Below are positions 29,539 to 38,457 of a DNA stretch of 64,000 nucleotides, in pieces. The stretch's first letter is position 1, and each line of letters opens with the position of its first letter. The notes below the pieces were generated by a model. The model had not been told where the DNA came from. It did not search any database and saw only the letters and a program-made list of their open reading frames with translations. Source of the stretch: Croceicoccus naphthovorans (GTDB lineage: Bacteria > Pseudomonadota > Alphaproteobacteria > Sphingomonadales > Sphingomonadaceae); assembly GCF_001028705.1 (NCBI RefSeq), contig NZ_CP011770.1, positions 2,917,501 through 2,981,500 of the forward strand, written 5' to 3'. A program made the translations under genes and the position numbers.

Positions 29539-32064
29539 TTGGCACGTACTATTCAAATCGAAGTGTCAGCTCTCGTGCCCGAAGCAACGAGCGATGATCC
29601 GTGTATCGGAAGACTTCAGGCGCTGCTGCGTGGACAGACAGGTGTTCACGACGTCACCGTGGAAGAGCAGCCGGGCCAATCTGCAGCGCGGCTTAACATC
29701 TCTTATGATCCAGACCGGCTCTCCGTCGCGCGCATCAAGGAGCTTGCGCATGTGGCCGGGGCAGAGATCTCCAGTCGGTACGGCCACCTGACCTATGACG
29801 TCGATGGCGTGAACTCCACACGGCGCGCCCGGACCGTTGCCGATCTTATCGCTCGGCAAACCGGGGTGCTCGAAGCCTATGCCGATGCGGCGGGGACGTT
29901 CGTGATCGAGTTCGACCGCCAACGGACCGACGAGCAGAAAATTGTCGCAGCGCTAGAAGGATTTGGCGCCACGCGACGTGCGAAAACTTCCGGCAATGTT
30001 TCCCACTCTTCACGCGAACGGCATGCCCACGATGAAGGTGGCGAGCACGATCATAAGCATGGCGGCATTCTTGGTGCCAATACGGAGCTCTATTTTTCTC
30101 TGGCGTCGGGGGGCTTGCTCGCAACAGGCTTCGGCATTGAAAAACTATGGGGGAACTACCCCCAGTTCGTGCCTCTTCTCTGCTACGTTGCGGCCTATTT
30201 TTTCGGTGGGTTCTACACACTTAGAGAGGCCTGGGACAATCTCCGGCTCCGGCGGTTCGAGATCGACAGTCTTATGCTTGTGGCGGCTGCGGGCGCTGCG
30301 ATCCTCGGCGAATGGGCGGAGGGCGCGTTGCTGCTCTTTCTGTTCAGCTTCGGCCACGCCCTTGAGCGCTATGCAATGGGTCGCGCGAAAAGAGCGATCG
30401 AAGCGCTCGCCGAGCTCGCTCCCGAAACAGCTCGCGTAAAGCGCGGCGAGGCCGTCGAGGAGGTACGCGTCGAGGAACTCGTGGTGGGCGATGTTGTCGT
30501 CGTCCGCCCGAATGAGCGCTTGCCTGCCGATGGCTTTGTGTCTGAAGGGACGAGCGCCATCAACCAGGCCCCGGTCACGGGCGAAAGCGTGCCGGTCGAT
30601 AAGAGCGCGGTGTCGGATATCGCTTCTGCGCGGACGGCTCCCGACAGGCTGGCAGACACCCACCGGGTTTTCGCCGGCACAATAAATGGCTCCGGGGCTC
30701 TCGAAGTCGTGGTGACCCGCAGATCGAGCGAAACCACTCTTTCGAAAGTGGTGCAGATGGTGAGTGCCGCCGAGGCGCAGCAATCGCCAACCCAGCGTTT
30801 CACGCAGCGCTTCGAGCGGGTTTTCGTGCCTGCGGTCCTCGCGCTTGCGGGGCTTTTGCTCTTCTCCTGGGTCATCATAGACGAGCCGTTCCGCGATAGT
30901 TTCTACCGCGCCATGGCAGTGCTGGTCGCTGCCAGCCCCTGCGCACTCGCTATTGCGACGCCTAGCGCGGTCCTGTCCGGGGTCGCGCGAGCTGCGCGAA
31001 GCGGCGTCCTCGTAAAAGGCGGCGCACCGCTCGAGGATTTAGGTGCATTGAAGGCCATCGCATTCGACAAGACGGGCACGCTGACCGAAGGTGAACCCCG
31101 AATAACAGATATCGAGACAGCGACCGGCGTGTCCGAGCATGACTTGTTGAGAATCGCGTCGGCAGCGGAGAGTTTGAGCGACCATCCGCTGGCCCAAGCC
31201 ATCGTCAGGGATAGTGCCGAGCGAATTGGTGAAGAAGCGTTGCCGGCAGCGACCGGCCTCGAGAGTTTTACAGGCAAGGGTATTACCGCGATCGTCGGTG
31301 GTGAAAGAGTCTGGATCGGCAAACTTGAGATGTTCGGTGTCGATGGGGTCCCTCCGCTTGGCCCTGAATTGACGAGCGCAATCGAGGTTTTGCGCGAGCG
31401 TGGGCGGACCACGATGGCTATCCGTTCGCGGACGCGCGATCTTGGAGCCATTGGGCTATTGGACACACCGCGCGCGGCAGCAAGAACGACGCTTAACGCG
31501 CTGCGCGAACTCGGAATCACGAGAATGATCATGATCTCCGGCGATGATCAGAGGGTCGCCGACGCTGTCGGAGAGGATGTTGGTCTCGATGAGGCATGGG
31601 GCAATCTAATGCCTGATGACAAAGTCGAAGCTATCCGCAAGCTCGCCGGTCAGGACAAAGTGGCAATGGTCGGAGACGGGGTGAACGATGCTCCTGCCAT
31701 GGCAAATGCAACCGTCGGGATAGCAATGGGCGCAGCCGGGTCCGACGTCGCATTGGAAACCGCCGATGTCGCACTTATGGCAGATGACCTCGCCAAGCTG
31801 CCGTTCGCGGTCGACCTCAGCCGCAAGACCCGTTCCATCATTCGCCAGAACATGGTGGTGAGCCTCGGGATTGTCGCAGTGCTCATTCCGGCGACCATCT
31901 TCGGTCTCGGCATTGGTCCCGCAGTTGCTGTGCATGAGGGCTCTACACTGATTGTCGTTGCCAATGCTCTACGGCTTCTCGCCTATCGCGAGAAACGTTC
32001 TAGCGACAATGGGCCTCCATCCCACCATAGCAGTGAGCAGGCTTTGGCAAATGTCGGCGCTTGA
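29539..32064 (+). CDS. P1B-4-type heavy-metal ATPase (Co/Zn/Cd exporter, CzcP-like)
   Basis: An 841-aa P-type ATPase. Two degenerate ferredoxin-like modules and a His-rich linker (RHAHDEGGEHDHKHGG) precede the core. TM6 has SPC (VAASPCALAIATPSA, near residue 465) rather than CPC, followed by DKTGTLTEGEP, the HP dipeptide (SDHPLAQ), and GDGVNDAPAM. The last helix has HEGSTLIVVANALRLL. SPC plus HEGST is the signature of subgroup P1B-4, which exports Co2+, Zn2+, Cd2+ or Fe2+ (family knowledge). I favour a TTG start at 29539, 9 bp after AAGGAG, over an upstream TTG. It leads a five-gene run of metal genes. Confidence 0.88.
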   Translation: MARTIQIEVSALVPEATSDDPCIGRLQALLRGQTGVHDVTVEEQPGQSAARLNISYDPDRLSVARIKELAHVAGAEISSRYGHLTYDVDGVNSTRRARTVADLIARQTGVLEAYADAAGTFVIEFDRQRTDEQKIVAALEGFGATRRAKTSGNVSHSSRERHAHDEGGEHDHKHGGILGANTELYFSLASGGLLATGFGIEKLWGNYPQFVPLLCYVAAYFFGGFYTLREAWDNLRLRRFEIDSLMLVAAAGAAILGEWAEGALLLFLFSFGHALERYAMGRAKRAIEALAELAPETARVKRGEAVEEVRVEELVVGDVVVVRPNERLPADGFVSEGTSAINQAPVTGESVPVDKSAVSDIASARTAPDRLADTHRVFAGTINGSGALEVVVTRRSSETTLSKVVQMVSAAEAQQSPTQRFTQRFERVFVPAVLALAGLLLFSWVIIDEPFRDSFYRAMAVLVAASPCALAIATPSAVLSGVARAARSGVLVKGGAPLEDLGALKAIAFDKTGTLTEGEPRITDIETATGVSEHDLLRIASAAESLSDHPLAQAIVRDSAERIGEEALPAATGLESFTGKGITAIVGGERVWIGKLEMFGVDGVPPLGPELTSAIEVLRERGRTTMAIRSRTRDLGAIGLLDTPRAAARTTLNALRELGITRMIMISGDDQRVADAVGEDVGLDEAWGNLMPDDKVEAIRKLAGQDKVAMVGDGVNDAPAMANATVGIAMGAAGSDVALETADVALMADDLAKLPFAVDLSRKTRSIIRQNMVVSLGIVAVLIPATIFGLGIGPAVAVHEGSTLIVVANALRLLAYREKRSSDNGPPSHHSSEQALANVGA

Positions 32065-32134
32065 ACTTTCCCACGTCCCCATGCCGACGGCCCGCGCTGA
32101 ACGAACTTCAAGTGTACCAACTTTGGAGGGAGCT

Positions 32135-32494
32135 GTGTTGAATTTGTCGGAAGAGGATGGACTGAACCTGGTCGAGGCCGCCCGAACGGTGCAAACATCA
32201 GATTGCGATACCTTCGTGGCCGTTTTCGAACGTAGCGCGCGGCGCAGAAACGATACGGTTCCGATGCTGCTCGCACTCGCACCAAACTTTTCGGGAGGTC
32301 TTTGGCGTGACCTTAAGTTCGACATCCGGCCCAAGGACAGCTTCGGGCGGATTGCTATCGTCGACGACCAGAAACCGGAAAAGCGGGGCACTCGAATATT
32401 TGACCGCCTGTTCCGCGCGGAGTTGCAGGTCTTTCCGTTTTCCAAACGCAAGCAGGCGGAGAATTGGGCTCAAGCCCGAGGTGTCAACGCATGA
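32135..32494 (+). CDS. STAS/SpoIIAA-like domain protein
   Basis: A 119-aa protein. Its C-terminal half has the pattern of SpoIIAA-like STAS/SEC14 proteins: LWRDLKFDIRPKDSFGRIAIVDDQKP, then FRAELQVFPFSKRKQAENWAQ. Such proteins are small lipid- or ligand-binding modules of unclear function; their presence inside a metal-export operon is unexpected. The frame is open back into the ATPase gene, but a GTG (32135) or TTG (32138) preceded by GGAGGG is the sensible start. The stop overlaps the next gene (ATGA). Confidence 0.6.
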   Translation: MLNLSEEDGLNLVEAARTVQTSDCDTFVAVFERSARRRNDTVPMLLALAPNFSGGLWRDLKFDIRPKDSFGRIAIVDDQKPEKRGTRIFDRLFRAELQVFPFSKRKQAENWAQARGVNA

Positions 32495-33120
32495 GCGGCG
32501 AAGGGGATCTGCAACTCGATACAACTGCCAAGCGGAAAACGCTTTCGATTGTTCTGTGGCTCAACGTGGCGATTGCCATCGGGTTTTTCGCCGTCGGCTA
32601 TCTGGCCGATTCCAACGCCCTCCTGGCTAACGGCCTCGATAATTCTTCGGACGCCATTGTCTATGCGCTCAGCCTGCTCGCCTTGACCCGATCACGGAAA
32701 TGGAAGCGCGGAGCCGCTCGCTTTTCAGGGATCATGCTGCTGGTCTTCGCTGCCGGGGTCATTGCCGATGCCATAAGGCGCTTCGTGGAGGGTTCCGATC
32801 CCGGCGGAGTAATGATGATGGCGATGGCTGCAGTGGCAGCTGTCGTGAATCTGATCTGTCTACGAATGCTGCAGAACATGCAGGAGAAGGACGTCAATCT
32901 CCGCGCCGCCACAACCTTCAGCTTTAACGATTTCATCTCCAATGGTGGCATCATAATTGCCGCCATTATCGTCATGCTGACAGGTGCCAACTGGCCCGAT
33001 CTCGTCGTTGGCGTCGCCGTTGCGGCAATTGCCATATATGGCGGGATCGACATTCTGCGCGACACCCACAAGGATCGGCATGACGAACGCGGAACCGTGC
33101 ATGGCGACAAGCGCGAATGA
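32491..33120 (+). CDS. CDF-superfamily cation transporter-like protein
   Basis: A 209-aa membrane protein with about six helices. TM2 carries DSNALLANGLDNSSDAIVYAL, which aligns with the CDF metal site region HxxxD (here N-G-L-D-NSSD), and TM5 has FSFNDFISNGG. The usual first-site His/Asp residues are partly replaced by Asn, so the metal site is atypical. The C-terminal cytoplasmic domain is missing, only a charged tail DTHKDRHDERG remaining, so it is much shorter than CzcD (about 310 aa). It overlaps both neighbours by ATGA. The protein at 37749 has the same short architecture. Confidence 0.7.
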   Translation: MSGEGDLQLDTTAKRKTLSIVLWLNVAIAIGFFAVGYLADSNALLANGLDNSSDAIVYALSLLALTRSRKWKRGAARFSGIMLLVFAAGVIADAIRRFVEGSDPGGVMMMAMAAVAAVVNLICLRMLQNMQEKDVNLRAATTFSFNDFISNGGIIIAAIIVMLTGANWPDLVVGVAVAAIAIYGGIDILRDTHKDRHDERGTVHGDKRE

Positions 33121-33959
33121 CGCTTATTCATGAAATATTCGCCACCGAGGATGCCTCGCGGGTTCTAGGCATGGCCATGATGGCGAGCCTGGGTCTCGGG
33201 ATCGGTGCAATCTGGGAAGAACGGAACGGATCCTCGCACGCCGTAGAGCGACTCTGGGGCGCTATAATTTCCGGTGTGTTCGTCATGCTCGCGTTCATTA
33301 TGGCCGAGCAGTCGGGCGGTTTTATAGCGGGAAGCTTGGGGTCCGTCGTCTTGTTTCCTGCGGGCGGTGCCCTCTATCTTCTATCGACGAAGGTCGTAGA
33401 AGGGATCTACCGGCGCTGGGGACCCAAGCGCGGGCCGAAAGTAGGCATTCTGTGTGCATCCGGCATCGCGCTGGCATGCGGTGGGCTCGTTTTAGGAGCT
33501 GCATCGGCCATCTCTGTCTACGCTGGCTTGGCTGCCACATTTGGAGTCGGCCTATCCGCTCTCTTGGTCGCAAGAAGAACCACCGCCAGTCTGCTCGAAG
33601 AGATCGTGAACCCCATGGATCGCGGCGCGGTCCATGTCATTCTCGCGCTTGTCTTCGTCGCCTGGGTTGTCGGGGCTTTCTGGCTTTTGCACGGGAGAAA
33701 CAGCAACGTCGATGGCGCGATGGCGATACTGCTCGCGGGCTATTTTCTCTTGGCCTCTGTTCACTTGATTGCCCGGCCCTTTGTCAAGCGATGCCGAATG
33801 AACGTGAAGGCGCTGGTGGCATTTATATGCGGCATGGCGGGATTCGGCCTGCTCGCCGCCGGTCTCGACGCCGTGCTCCAAGCGACAGGGGTTTCCGATG
33901 CCATCCTCCAGCATCCGAGCGCAACCGATAGTAAACTTTCTAAAGAAGGAGCGCGATGA
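33117..33959 (+). CDS. Unknown integral membrane protein in metal operon
   Basis: A 280-aa protein with about eight predicted helices and short loops; no family recognised. Distinctive stretches are GLGIGAIWEERNGSSHAVERLWG near residue 30, SAISVYAGLAATFGVGLSALL, and the charged loop EEIVNPMDRGAVHVILA. There is no His-rich loop and no HExxx or DxxxD metal site of ZIP or CDF type. It is wedged between two CDF-like genes with ATGA overlaps on both sides, so it must be co-translated with metal exporters. It could be a subunit or regulator of the transporters, or a new carrier (inference). The middle region has a possible internal repeat of two four-helix halves. Confidence 0.65.
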   Translation: MTLIHEIFATEDASRVLGMAMMASLGLGIGAIWEERNGSSHAVERLWGAIISGVFVMLAFIMAEQSGGFIAGSLGSVVLFPAGGALYLLSTKVVEGIYRRWGPKRGPKVGILCASGIALACGGLVLGAASAISVYAGLAATFGVGLSALLVARRTTASLLEEIVNPMDRGAVHVILALVFVAWVVGAFWLLHGRNSNVDGAMAILLAGYFLLASVHLIARPFVKRCRMNVKALVAFICGMAGFGLLAAGLDAVLQATGVSDAILQHPSATDSKLSKEGAR

Positions 33960-34888
33960 TGGCGCACGCCCACGGCCATGCAGGACACAGCCACGGTGAG
34001 GAAAACCTGAGCGATCGCCAGCTTGTGTTTGCTGTCGCCATCAATGTTCTCCTGACGTTGGCCCAGATCATCGGCGGCATCGTTTCGGGCTCGCTGGCAC
34101 TAATCGCGGATGCGTTGCACAATTTCAGCGACGCGGCTTCCCTGGGCCTTGCATGGTTTGCGCGCCGGATGGGTCGACGTCCGGCCGACAAGCTGATGAC
34201 CTTCGGGTACGCCCAGGGAGAAGTGGTCGCCGCGCTCATCAATTTGACGACCTTGCTCATCATCGGATTCTATCTGATCGTCGAGGCAGTCAACCGTTTC
34301 GCCGAGCCGCAGCCGGTCGAGGGATGGACGGTGATCTGGGTGGCGGGCATCGCTCTGATCATCGATCTCGTGACCGCCTTTATCGTCTATCGCGGCGCGC
34401 ATGACAGCATCAATATGAAGGCAGCCTTCCTGCATAACGTCTCGGACGCGTTGGCATCGGTTGGCGTGATTGTAGCCGGCGTACTCATCCTTCTCTACGA
34501 TCTTACCATCGCCGACCTTGTGATTACGCTGATCATCGCAGGTTATGTGATCTGGCAGGGTGTTACGCTTCTTCCGCGAACTGTGCGACTATTGATGGGA
34601 GCTGTTCCCGACGAGCTGGAATTCGACCGGATCGTCGCCTTTCTTGAAAGCCAGCAAGGCATCGAAAGCGTGCACCACGTCCATATTTGGAATCTCGGCG
34701 AACACCATCGCGCTCTCGAAACGCACATTGTTCTCTCGTCGGGATCACTCGATGATTTTGAAACCTTAAAAATGTCCGTGAAAGAGCAACTCGCTCAGCG
34801 GTTCGAAATTGCGCATGCGACGCTCGAGGCTTGCAAAGCGCACGATTGCAACACCGACCTGGTTCCGCCTCATCACTCTTCTCGGTGA
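33956..34888 (+). CDS. czcD: CzcD-like CDF cation exporter
   Basis: A 310-aa CDF protein of normal length. The His-rich N-terminus is MMAHAHGHAGHSHGEENL. TM2 has the metal site ADALHNFSDAASLG (HxxxD) and TM5 HNVSDALASVGV (HxxxD), both complete. The C-terminal metal-binding cytoplasmic domain has VHHVHIWNLGEHHRALETHIV. It should export Zn2+ (and perhaps Cd2+/Co2+) by proton antiport. The ATGATG start overlaps the previous stop. It is the last gene of the five-gene P1B-4/CDF operon, and a 140-bp gap precedes the TonB receptor. Confidence 0.9.
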   Translation: MMAHAHGHAGHSHGEENLSDRQLVFAVAINVLLTLAQIIGGIVSGSLALIADALHNFSDAASLGLAWFARRMGRRPADKLMTFGYAQGEVVAALINLTTLLIIGFYLIVEAVNRFAEPQPVEGWTVIWVAGIALIIDLVTAFIVYRGAHDSINMKAAFLHNVSDALASVGVIVAGVLILLYDLTIADLVITLIIAGYVIWQGVTLLPRTVRLLMGAVPDELEFDRIVAFLESQQGIESVHHVHIWNLGEHHRALETHIVLSSGSLDDFETLKMSVKEQLAQRFEIAHATLEACKAHDCNTDLVPPHHSSR

Positions 34889-34972
34889 GGTAGCTGTTTG
34901 AGCGTCCCGCCAAGTCTCTAGCACCCACCTTTCGCCTCCTCGCAAACGCAGGACATCGGCATATATCACTAT

Positions 34973-34987
34973 TGCGAATCAATAGCA
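34973..34987. promoter_or_regulatory. Fur-like box upstream of the TonB receptor
   Basis: TGCGAATCAATAGCA is an imperfect TGC-N9-GCA palindrome; it also contains CTATTG/CAATAG arms (34969-34985). It lies 43 bp before the TonB receptor start. Nearly the same 15-mer (TGCGACTTAATTGCA) occurs before the iron permease gene at 38424-38438; the 17-bp windows starting ATTGCGA match at 14 positions. Recognition by Fur or another iron regulator is inferred from the two targets. Confidence 0.5.
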
Positions 34988-35029
34988 GAATGGTTATTAG
35001 GGCGTCGAACGGATTTGAAAGGATTGAAT

Positions 35030-37264
35030 ATGTACCGTGCAACTGTCTCTCTTCTGGCATTGGCGCTCTCCAGTCCGGCGGTCGCGCAGTCGGTTGATGC
35101 CAAAAGCGGTTCAGGCGCGCAGGGCGGCATGCCTCCGCAATCCGAATCGATCATCGTCACCGGCGGGCGAGTTGATGAGGGCGACGTCGCCGGGTCGGCG
35201 GACATTGTCGGCCCCGAGGACCTTCGCGAATTTGAGTATGGCGACGTCAATAGGGTCTTGCGGCAGGTGCCGGGGGTCAATCTTCAAGAAGAGGACGGGT
35301 TCGGACTTTTTCCCAATATCGGATTGCGCGGTACTCCGGTGGAACGTTCGAGCAATATCACGCTGATGGAAGACGGGGTGCTCATTGCGCCAGCCCCCTA
35401 CGCGGCCCCCGCAGCCTACTATTTTCCGGCGGTTGGCCGAATGGCGGCTGTCGAAGTCGTCAAGGGAGCTAGGGCTGTGGCTTACGGACCCCGCACGATC
35501 GGCGGGGCCGTGAACTTTCGCTCGACGCCGATCCCCGTCGCGGGCTTCGCCGGTTCGGCTTCAGGCCAATACGGATCGCGCGGCTACTACCAGGGACATG
35601 GCTGGGTCGGTGGCGAGACAGATAATGTGGGTGCGCTGCTCGAGACCTTTCAGCAGGGGAGCGACGGGTTCAAGACGATTGACGGGTTCCCGAATGCCGA
35701 CACCGGCTTTGATCGTCAGGATTACCGCGGGCGGTTTGCCGTGCATTCAAGCCCTGACGCGCCCACCGACGCTCGCCTCGAGCTTGTCTATGGAAGATCC
35801 GAGCTGGACGCGAACGAGACCTATCTCGGGCTTGTTGATACAGACTTTGCCGCCGACCCTTATCGACGTTATGCGGCAAGCCAACGCGACCGCTTTACCG
35901 GTGAGCATGACCAATACCGGATAACAGGCAGTCTCCGCCTCATCGATGATACGAAGATCGCCGCGACGCTCTATCGCAACGATTTCGCTCGAAGCTGGTC
36001 AAAATTGCAGGATATCGACTTCGATGGCGATGGCCGCTTTGAGGCCATTCAGCCCGTGTTTGATGATCCTAATGCAAACCCTGAAGCCTTGGCCATTCTT
36101 CGTGGAGCGGACAGCGCCGCGGGAGCGCTTCGGGTCCGTAACAACAATCGCGTGTACCGCAGTCAAGGGTTGCAGGTGTCGTTGGAAAAGCCTTTCGATA
36201 CGGGATCGCTTCGACACAATCTTACTGTATCGGCGCGCATCCATGAGGATGAAGAGGACCGTCTGCAAAATGAGGACTTTTATTCGCAAACAGCCGGCGA
36301 TCTTGTTTTTGTCCGTCAGACGGCGCTCGGAGCACAAGCCAATCGCGAGGCCAAAGCTGATGCCATCGCCTTTTACTTCGAGGACAGGATTGAGTTTGGA
36401 AGGCTCACACTCACACCTGGCATTCGCTACGAGGGCATCACGTTGACCAGGCTGGATTATGATCGGGACGATCCCGAGCGACTGGCTGGTCCGACACGCA
36501 CGCGCAAAACGAACATCGATGAATGGCTCCCAGCGCTCGGTGCCACATACGATCTCGGGAATGTTCGGCTGATTGCAGGAGTCTCACGCGGCTTCTCCCC
36601 TCCCGGCCCGGGCAATCCGGACGCCCGTGCGGAGAAAAGCTGGAATTACGAAGCTGGCGCCAGGTTCCAAAACAATCTGGTAAGCGCCTCTGCAATTGCG
36701 TTCTACTCCGATTATTCCAACCTGCTCGGAAATTGCACGCAGTCGGTCGGGTGCAGCGTGGGAGACATCGGCGATCAGTTCAATGGTGGGGCCGTTACGG
36801 CCAAAGGTGTTGAGCTCTCCGCCTCGGCGACACCGACGATCGGCGAGGCGATTTCATTTCCCATCTCAGTTGCGTACACGTTTACCGACGCACAGTTCGA
36901 CAGCAATTTTGAGAGCGAATTTTTCGGTTCCGTTTCCGCCGGCGATGCCCTGCCGTATCTCGCCCGCCATCAGCTGTATGCCGAGACGGGCGTTGTTTAC
37001 GGTCCTGTATCCATGACGCTAGGTGCCAATTATGTATCAAAGGTGCGAACCGAAGCCGGCAGCGGCCCCATTCCGGTTGCCGAGCGGGTGGACGACAGGA
37101 TCATTTTTGATCTTGCTGGACGATTTGCCGTAACCGACGAGGTATCACTCTTCGCGCGTATCGATAATCTGCTCGACGAAACATATGCTGTCGCACGCCA
37201 GCCAACCGGCCTGAGACCGGGTGCGCCGCGCCGATTCGTGGGAGGAGCTAGTTTGCGCTTCTAG
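35030..37264 (+). CDS. TonB-dependent outer-membrane receptor (FecA-like)
   Basis: A 744-aa TonB receptor with a signal peptide (MYRATVSLLALALSSPAVAQ), a TonB-box-like SESIIVTGG near residue 40, and a plug domain with VLRQVPGVNLQEEDGFG, NIGLRGTPVERSSNITL and EVVKGARAVAYGPRTIGGAVNF. A 22-strand barrel follows and ends in a typical outer-membrane terminal strand, PRRFVGGASLRF. The plug resembles FecA-type siderophore/citrate receptors, but the ligand cannot be named. A Fur-like box lies upstream. I chose ATG 35030 over the TTG at 35015 because GGATTG precedes it closely and the signal peptide then starts cleanly. Confidence 0.88.
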   Translation: MYRATVSLLALALSSPAVAQSVDAKSGSGAQGGMPPQSESIIVTGGRVDEGDVAGSADIVGPEDLREFEYGDVNRVLRQVPGVNLQEEDGFGLFPNIGLRGTPVERSSNITLMEDGVLIAPAPYAAPAAYYFPAVGRMAAVEVVKGARAVAYGPRTIGGAVNFRSTPIPVAGFAGSASGQYGSRGYYQGHGWVGGETDNVGALLETFQQGSDGFKTIDGFPNADTGFDRQDYRGRFAVHSSPDAPTDARLELVYGRSELDANETYLGLVDTDFAADPYRRYAASQRDRFTGEHDQYRITGSLRLIDDTKIAATLYRNDFARSWSKLQDIDFDGDGRFEAIQPVFDDPNANPEALAILRGADSAAGALRVRNNNRVYRSQGLQVSLEKPFDTGSLRHNLTVSARIHEDEEDRLQNEDFYSQTAGDLVFVRQTALGAQANREAKADAIAFYFEDRIEFGRLTLTPGIRYEGITLTRLDYDRDDPERLAGPTRTRKTNIDEWLPALGATYDLGNVRLIAGVSRGFSPPGPGNPDARAEKSWNYEAGARFQNNLVSASAIAFYSDYSNLLGNCTQSVGCSVGDIGDQFNGGAVTAKGVELSASATPTIGEAISFPISVAYTFTDAQFDSNFESEFFGSVSAGDALPYLARHQLYAETGVVYGPVSMTLGANYVSKVRTEAGSGPIPVAERVDDRIIFDLAGRFAVTDEVSLFARIDNLLDETYAVARQPTGLRPGAPRRFVGGASLRF

Positions 37265-37277
37265 AGGCGCCTCCGAT

Positions 37278-37673
37278 TTATCTATCGCGCACGGCAAGAG
37301 TGTCTATGATCCTACACTCACTGATCGTGTCCTGTTCGCACTTCGCGATCATGCGCGAGAGTTCGTCGCGCATGACCTGCAGGGCGGCAATCTTACGCTC
37401 TACCTGACCAAGATGCGCGCGCGCCAATGAATCAACCTCTGCGCAGGATCGATCATCCTCTTCCGAGAGCTCGAGCAGTTCGCGGATATCCGGCATCGAA
37501 AAGCCGAGATCGCGCGCGCGGCGAATGAAGATCAATCTCGCCGCTTCGGCAGGTCCGTAATCGCGATAGTTCGATCGGGTTCGGGATGGGGCGGTTAAAA
37601 TGCCTACGCGCTCGTAAAAGCGGATCGTCTCGGCTTTGACGCCGGTCTTCCGCGCGACCTCACCAATTCTCAT
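37278..37673 (-). CDS. MerR-family divalent-metal regulator (CadR/ZntR-like)
   Basis: A 131-aa MerR protein: the winged-helix N-terminus MRIGEVARKTGVKAETIRFYE, a coiled-coil dimer helix, and a C-terminal metal-binding segment KCEQDTISECRIID. Cysteines at 77, 112 and 120 match the positions used by CadR (77, 112, 119) for Cd/Zn sensing (family knowledge). It is divergent from the CDF gene at 37749, and the dyad at 37696-37714 lies in the promoter of that gene. It most likely activates the CDF gene when Zn, Cd or a related ion binds, by untwisting the 19-bp spacer promoter. Confidence 0.88.
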   Translation of the reverse strand: MRIGEVARKTGVKAETIRFYERVGILTAPSRTRSNYRDYGPAEAARLIFIRRARDLGFSMPDIRELLELSEEDDRSCAEVDSLARAHLGQVERKIAALQVMRDELSRMIAKCEQDTISECRIIDTLAVRDR

Positions 37674-37691
37674 ACCATCATCCCCAATCGC

Positions 37692-37722
37692 TTGACCTTG
37701 TAGTGGCTACAAGGTGCATAGG
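37692..37722 (+). promoter_or_regulatory. MerR-type promoter/operator of the divergent CDF gene
   Basis: TTGACC (37692-37697) is separated by 19 bp from CATAGG (37717-37722), the over-long spacer typical of MerR-activated promoters. The spacer contains the perfect dyad CCTTGTAG-TGG-CTACAAGG (37696-37714), the expected MerR-family binding site. The MerR gene reads away on the other strand. Confidence 0.8.
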
Positions 37723-37748
37723 CGGTCTTGAAACCAGGAGTCGAGTAG

Positions 37749-38366
37749 ATGGCGAAGAATTGTTGCGATGCTGCCGATGTCGGCGATGTCCATAACGATC
37801 CGAGATGGCGCAAGGTCCTGTGGGTGGCCCTTGGTCTCAACGCCATCATGTTTGCAGTCGAAATCGTGGCCGGGATTGCCGCCGATTCGCGCGCGCTACA
37901 GGCCGATGCACTCGATTTTCTGGGCGATTCGGCCAATTATGCCATCAGTCTCGGAGTTGCCGGAATGGCGATTGCATGGCGGGCGCGCGCGGCGCTCGCG
38001 AAGGCGGCGACCATGCTGGGCTTTGGTCTTTGGGTCCTGGGCTCGGCGATCTGGGGCCTCTTCGCCGGCGCATCTCCGGATGCCGGAACGATGGGCATCG
38101 TCGGTTTCCTGGCGCTCGCAGTAAATCTCGCGGTCGCGGCGATGCTCTTTCGGTATCGAACCGGGGACGCGAATATGCGCTCGGTATGGATCTGTTCGCG
38201 CAACGACGCGATCGGAAACGTCGCGGTGCTAGCGGCCGCGGTCGGTGTTTTCGGGACGGGGGCGGCATGGCCTGATCTTGCTGTTGCCGGAATCCTGGCA
38301 AGCTTGGCGATCTGGGGAAGTGCCGACGTGTTCGTCCAAGCGAGGCGCGAGCTCAGGGCAGCATGA
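37749..38366 (+). CDS. Short CDF-superfamily cation transporter under MerR control
   Basis: A 205-aa membrane protein with about six helices, starting MAKNCCDAADVGD (vicinal Cys). TM2 shows DSRALQADALDFLGDSANYAI, in which the CDF metal site HxxxD appears as D-A-L-D-F-L-G-D, and TM5 has CSRNDAIGNVAVLA. No C-terminal cytoplasmic domain is present, so it is a truncated-type CDF, similar in layout to the protein at 32491. AGGAG lies 8 bp before the ATG. Divergent to a CadR/ZntR-like regulator, it should be a metal exporter induced by divalent ions. This MerR plus short CDF pairing is a known arrangement. Confidence 0.82.
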   Translation: MAKNCCDAADVGDVHNDPRWRKVLWVALGLNAIMFAVEIVAGIAADSRALQADALDFLGDSANYAISLGVAGMAIAWRARAALAKAATMLGFGLWVLGSAIWGLFAGASPDAGTMGIVGFLALAVNLAVAAMLFRYRTGDANMRSVWICSRNDAIGNVAVLAAAVGVFGTGAAWPDLAVAGILASLAIWGSADVFVQARRELRAA

Positions 38367-38423
38367 ACGGTCTAAAGCACAGCCGCCGGTTGCGTCGGAC
38401 ATGAGAAGTAGTTTATTTGATAT

Positions 38424-38438
38424 TGCGACTTAATTGCA
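38424..38438. promoter_or_regulatory. Fur-like box upstream of the FTR1 iron permease
   Basis: TGCGACTTAATTGCA (TGC-N9-GCA) lies 20 bp before the permease ATG at 38458 and nearly matches the box before the TonB receptor (34973-34987). The surrounding region is AT-rich (TTATTTGATATTGC), so the box probably overlaps the promoter. Confidence 0.5.
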
Positions 38439-38457
38439 TAGCCTGAGAAGGGTTCGG

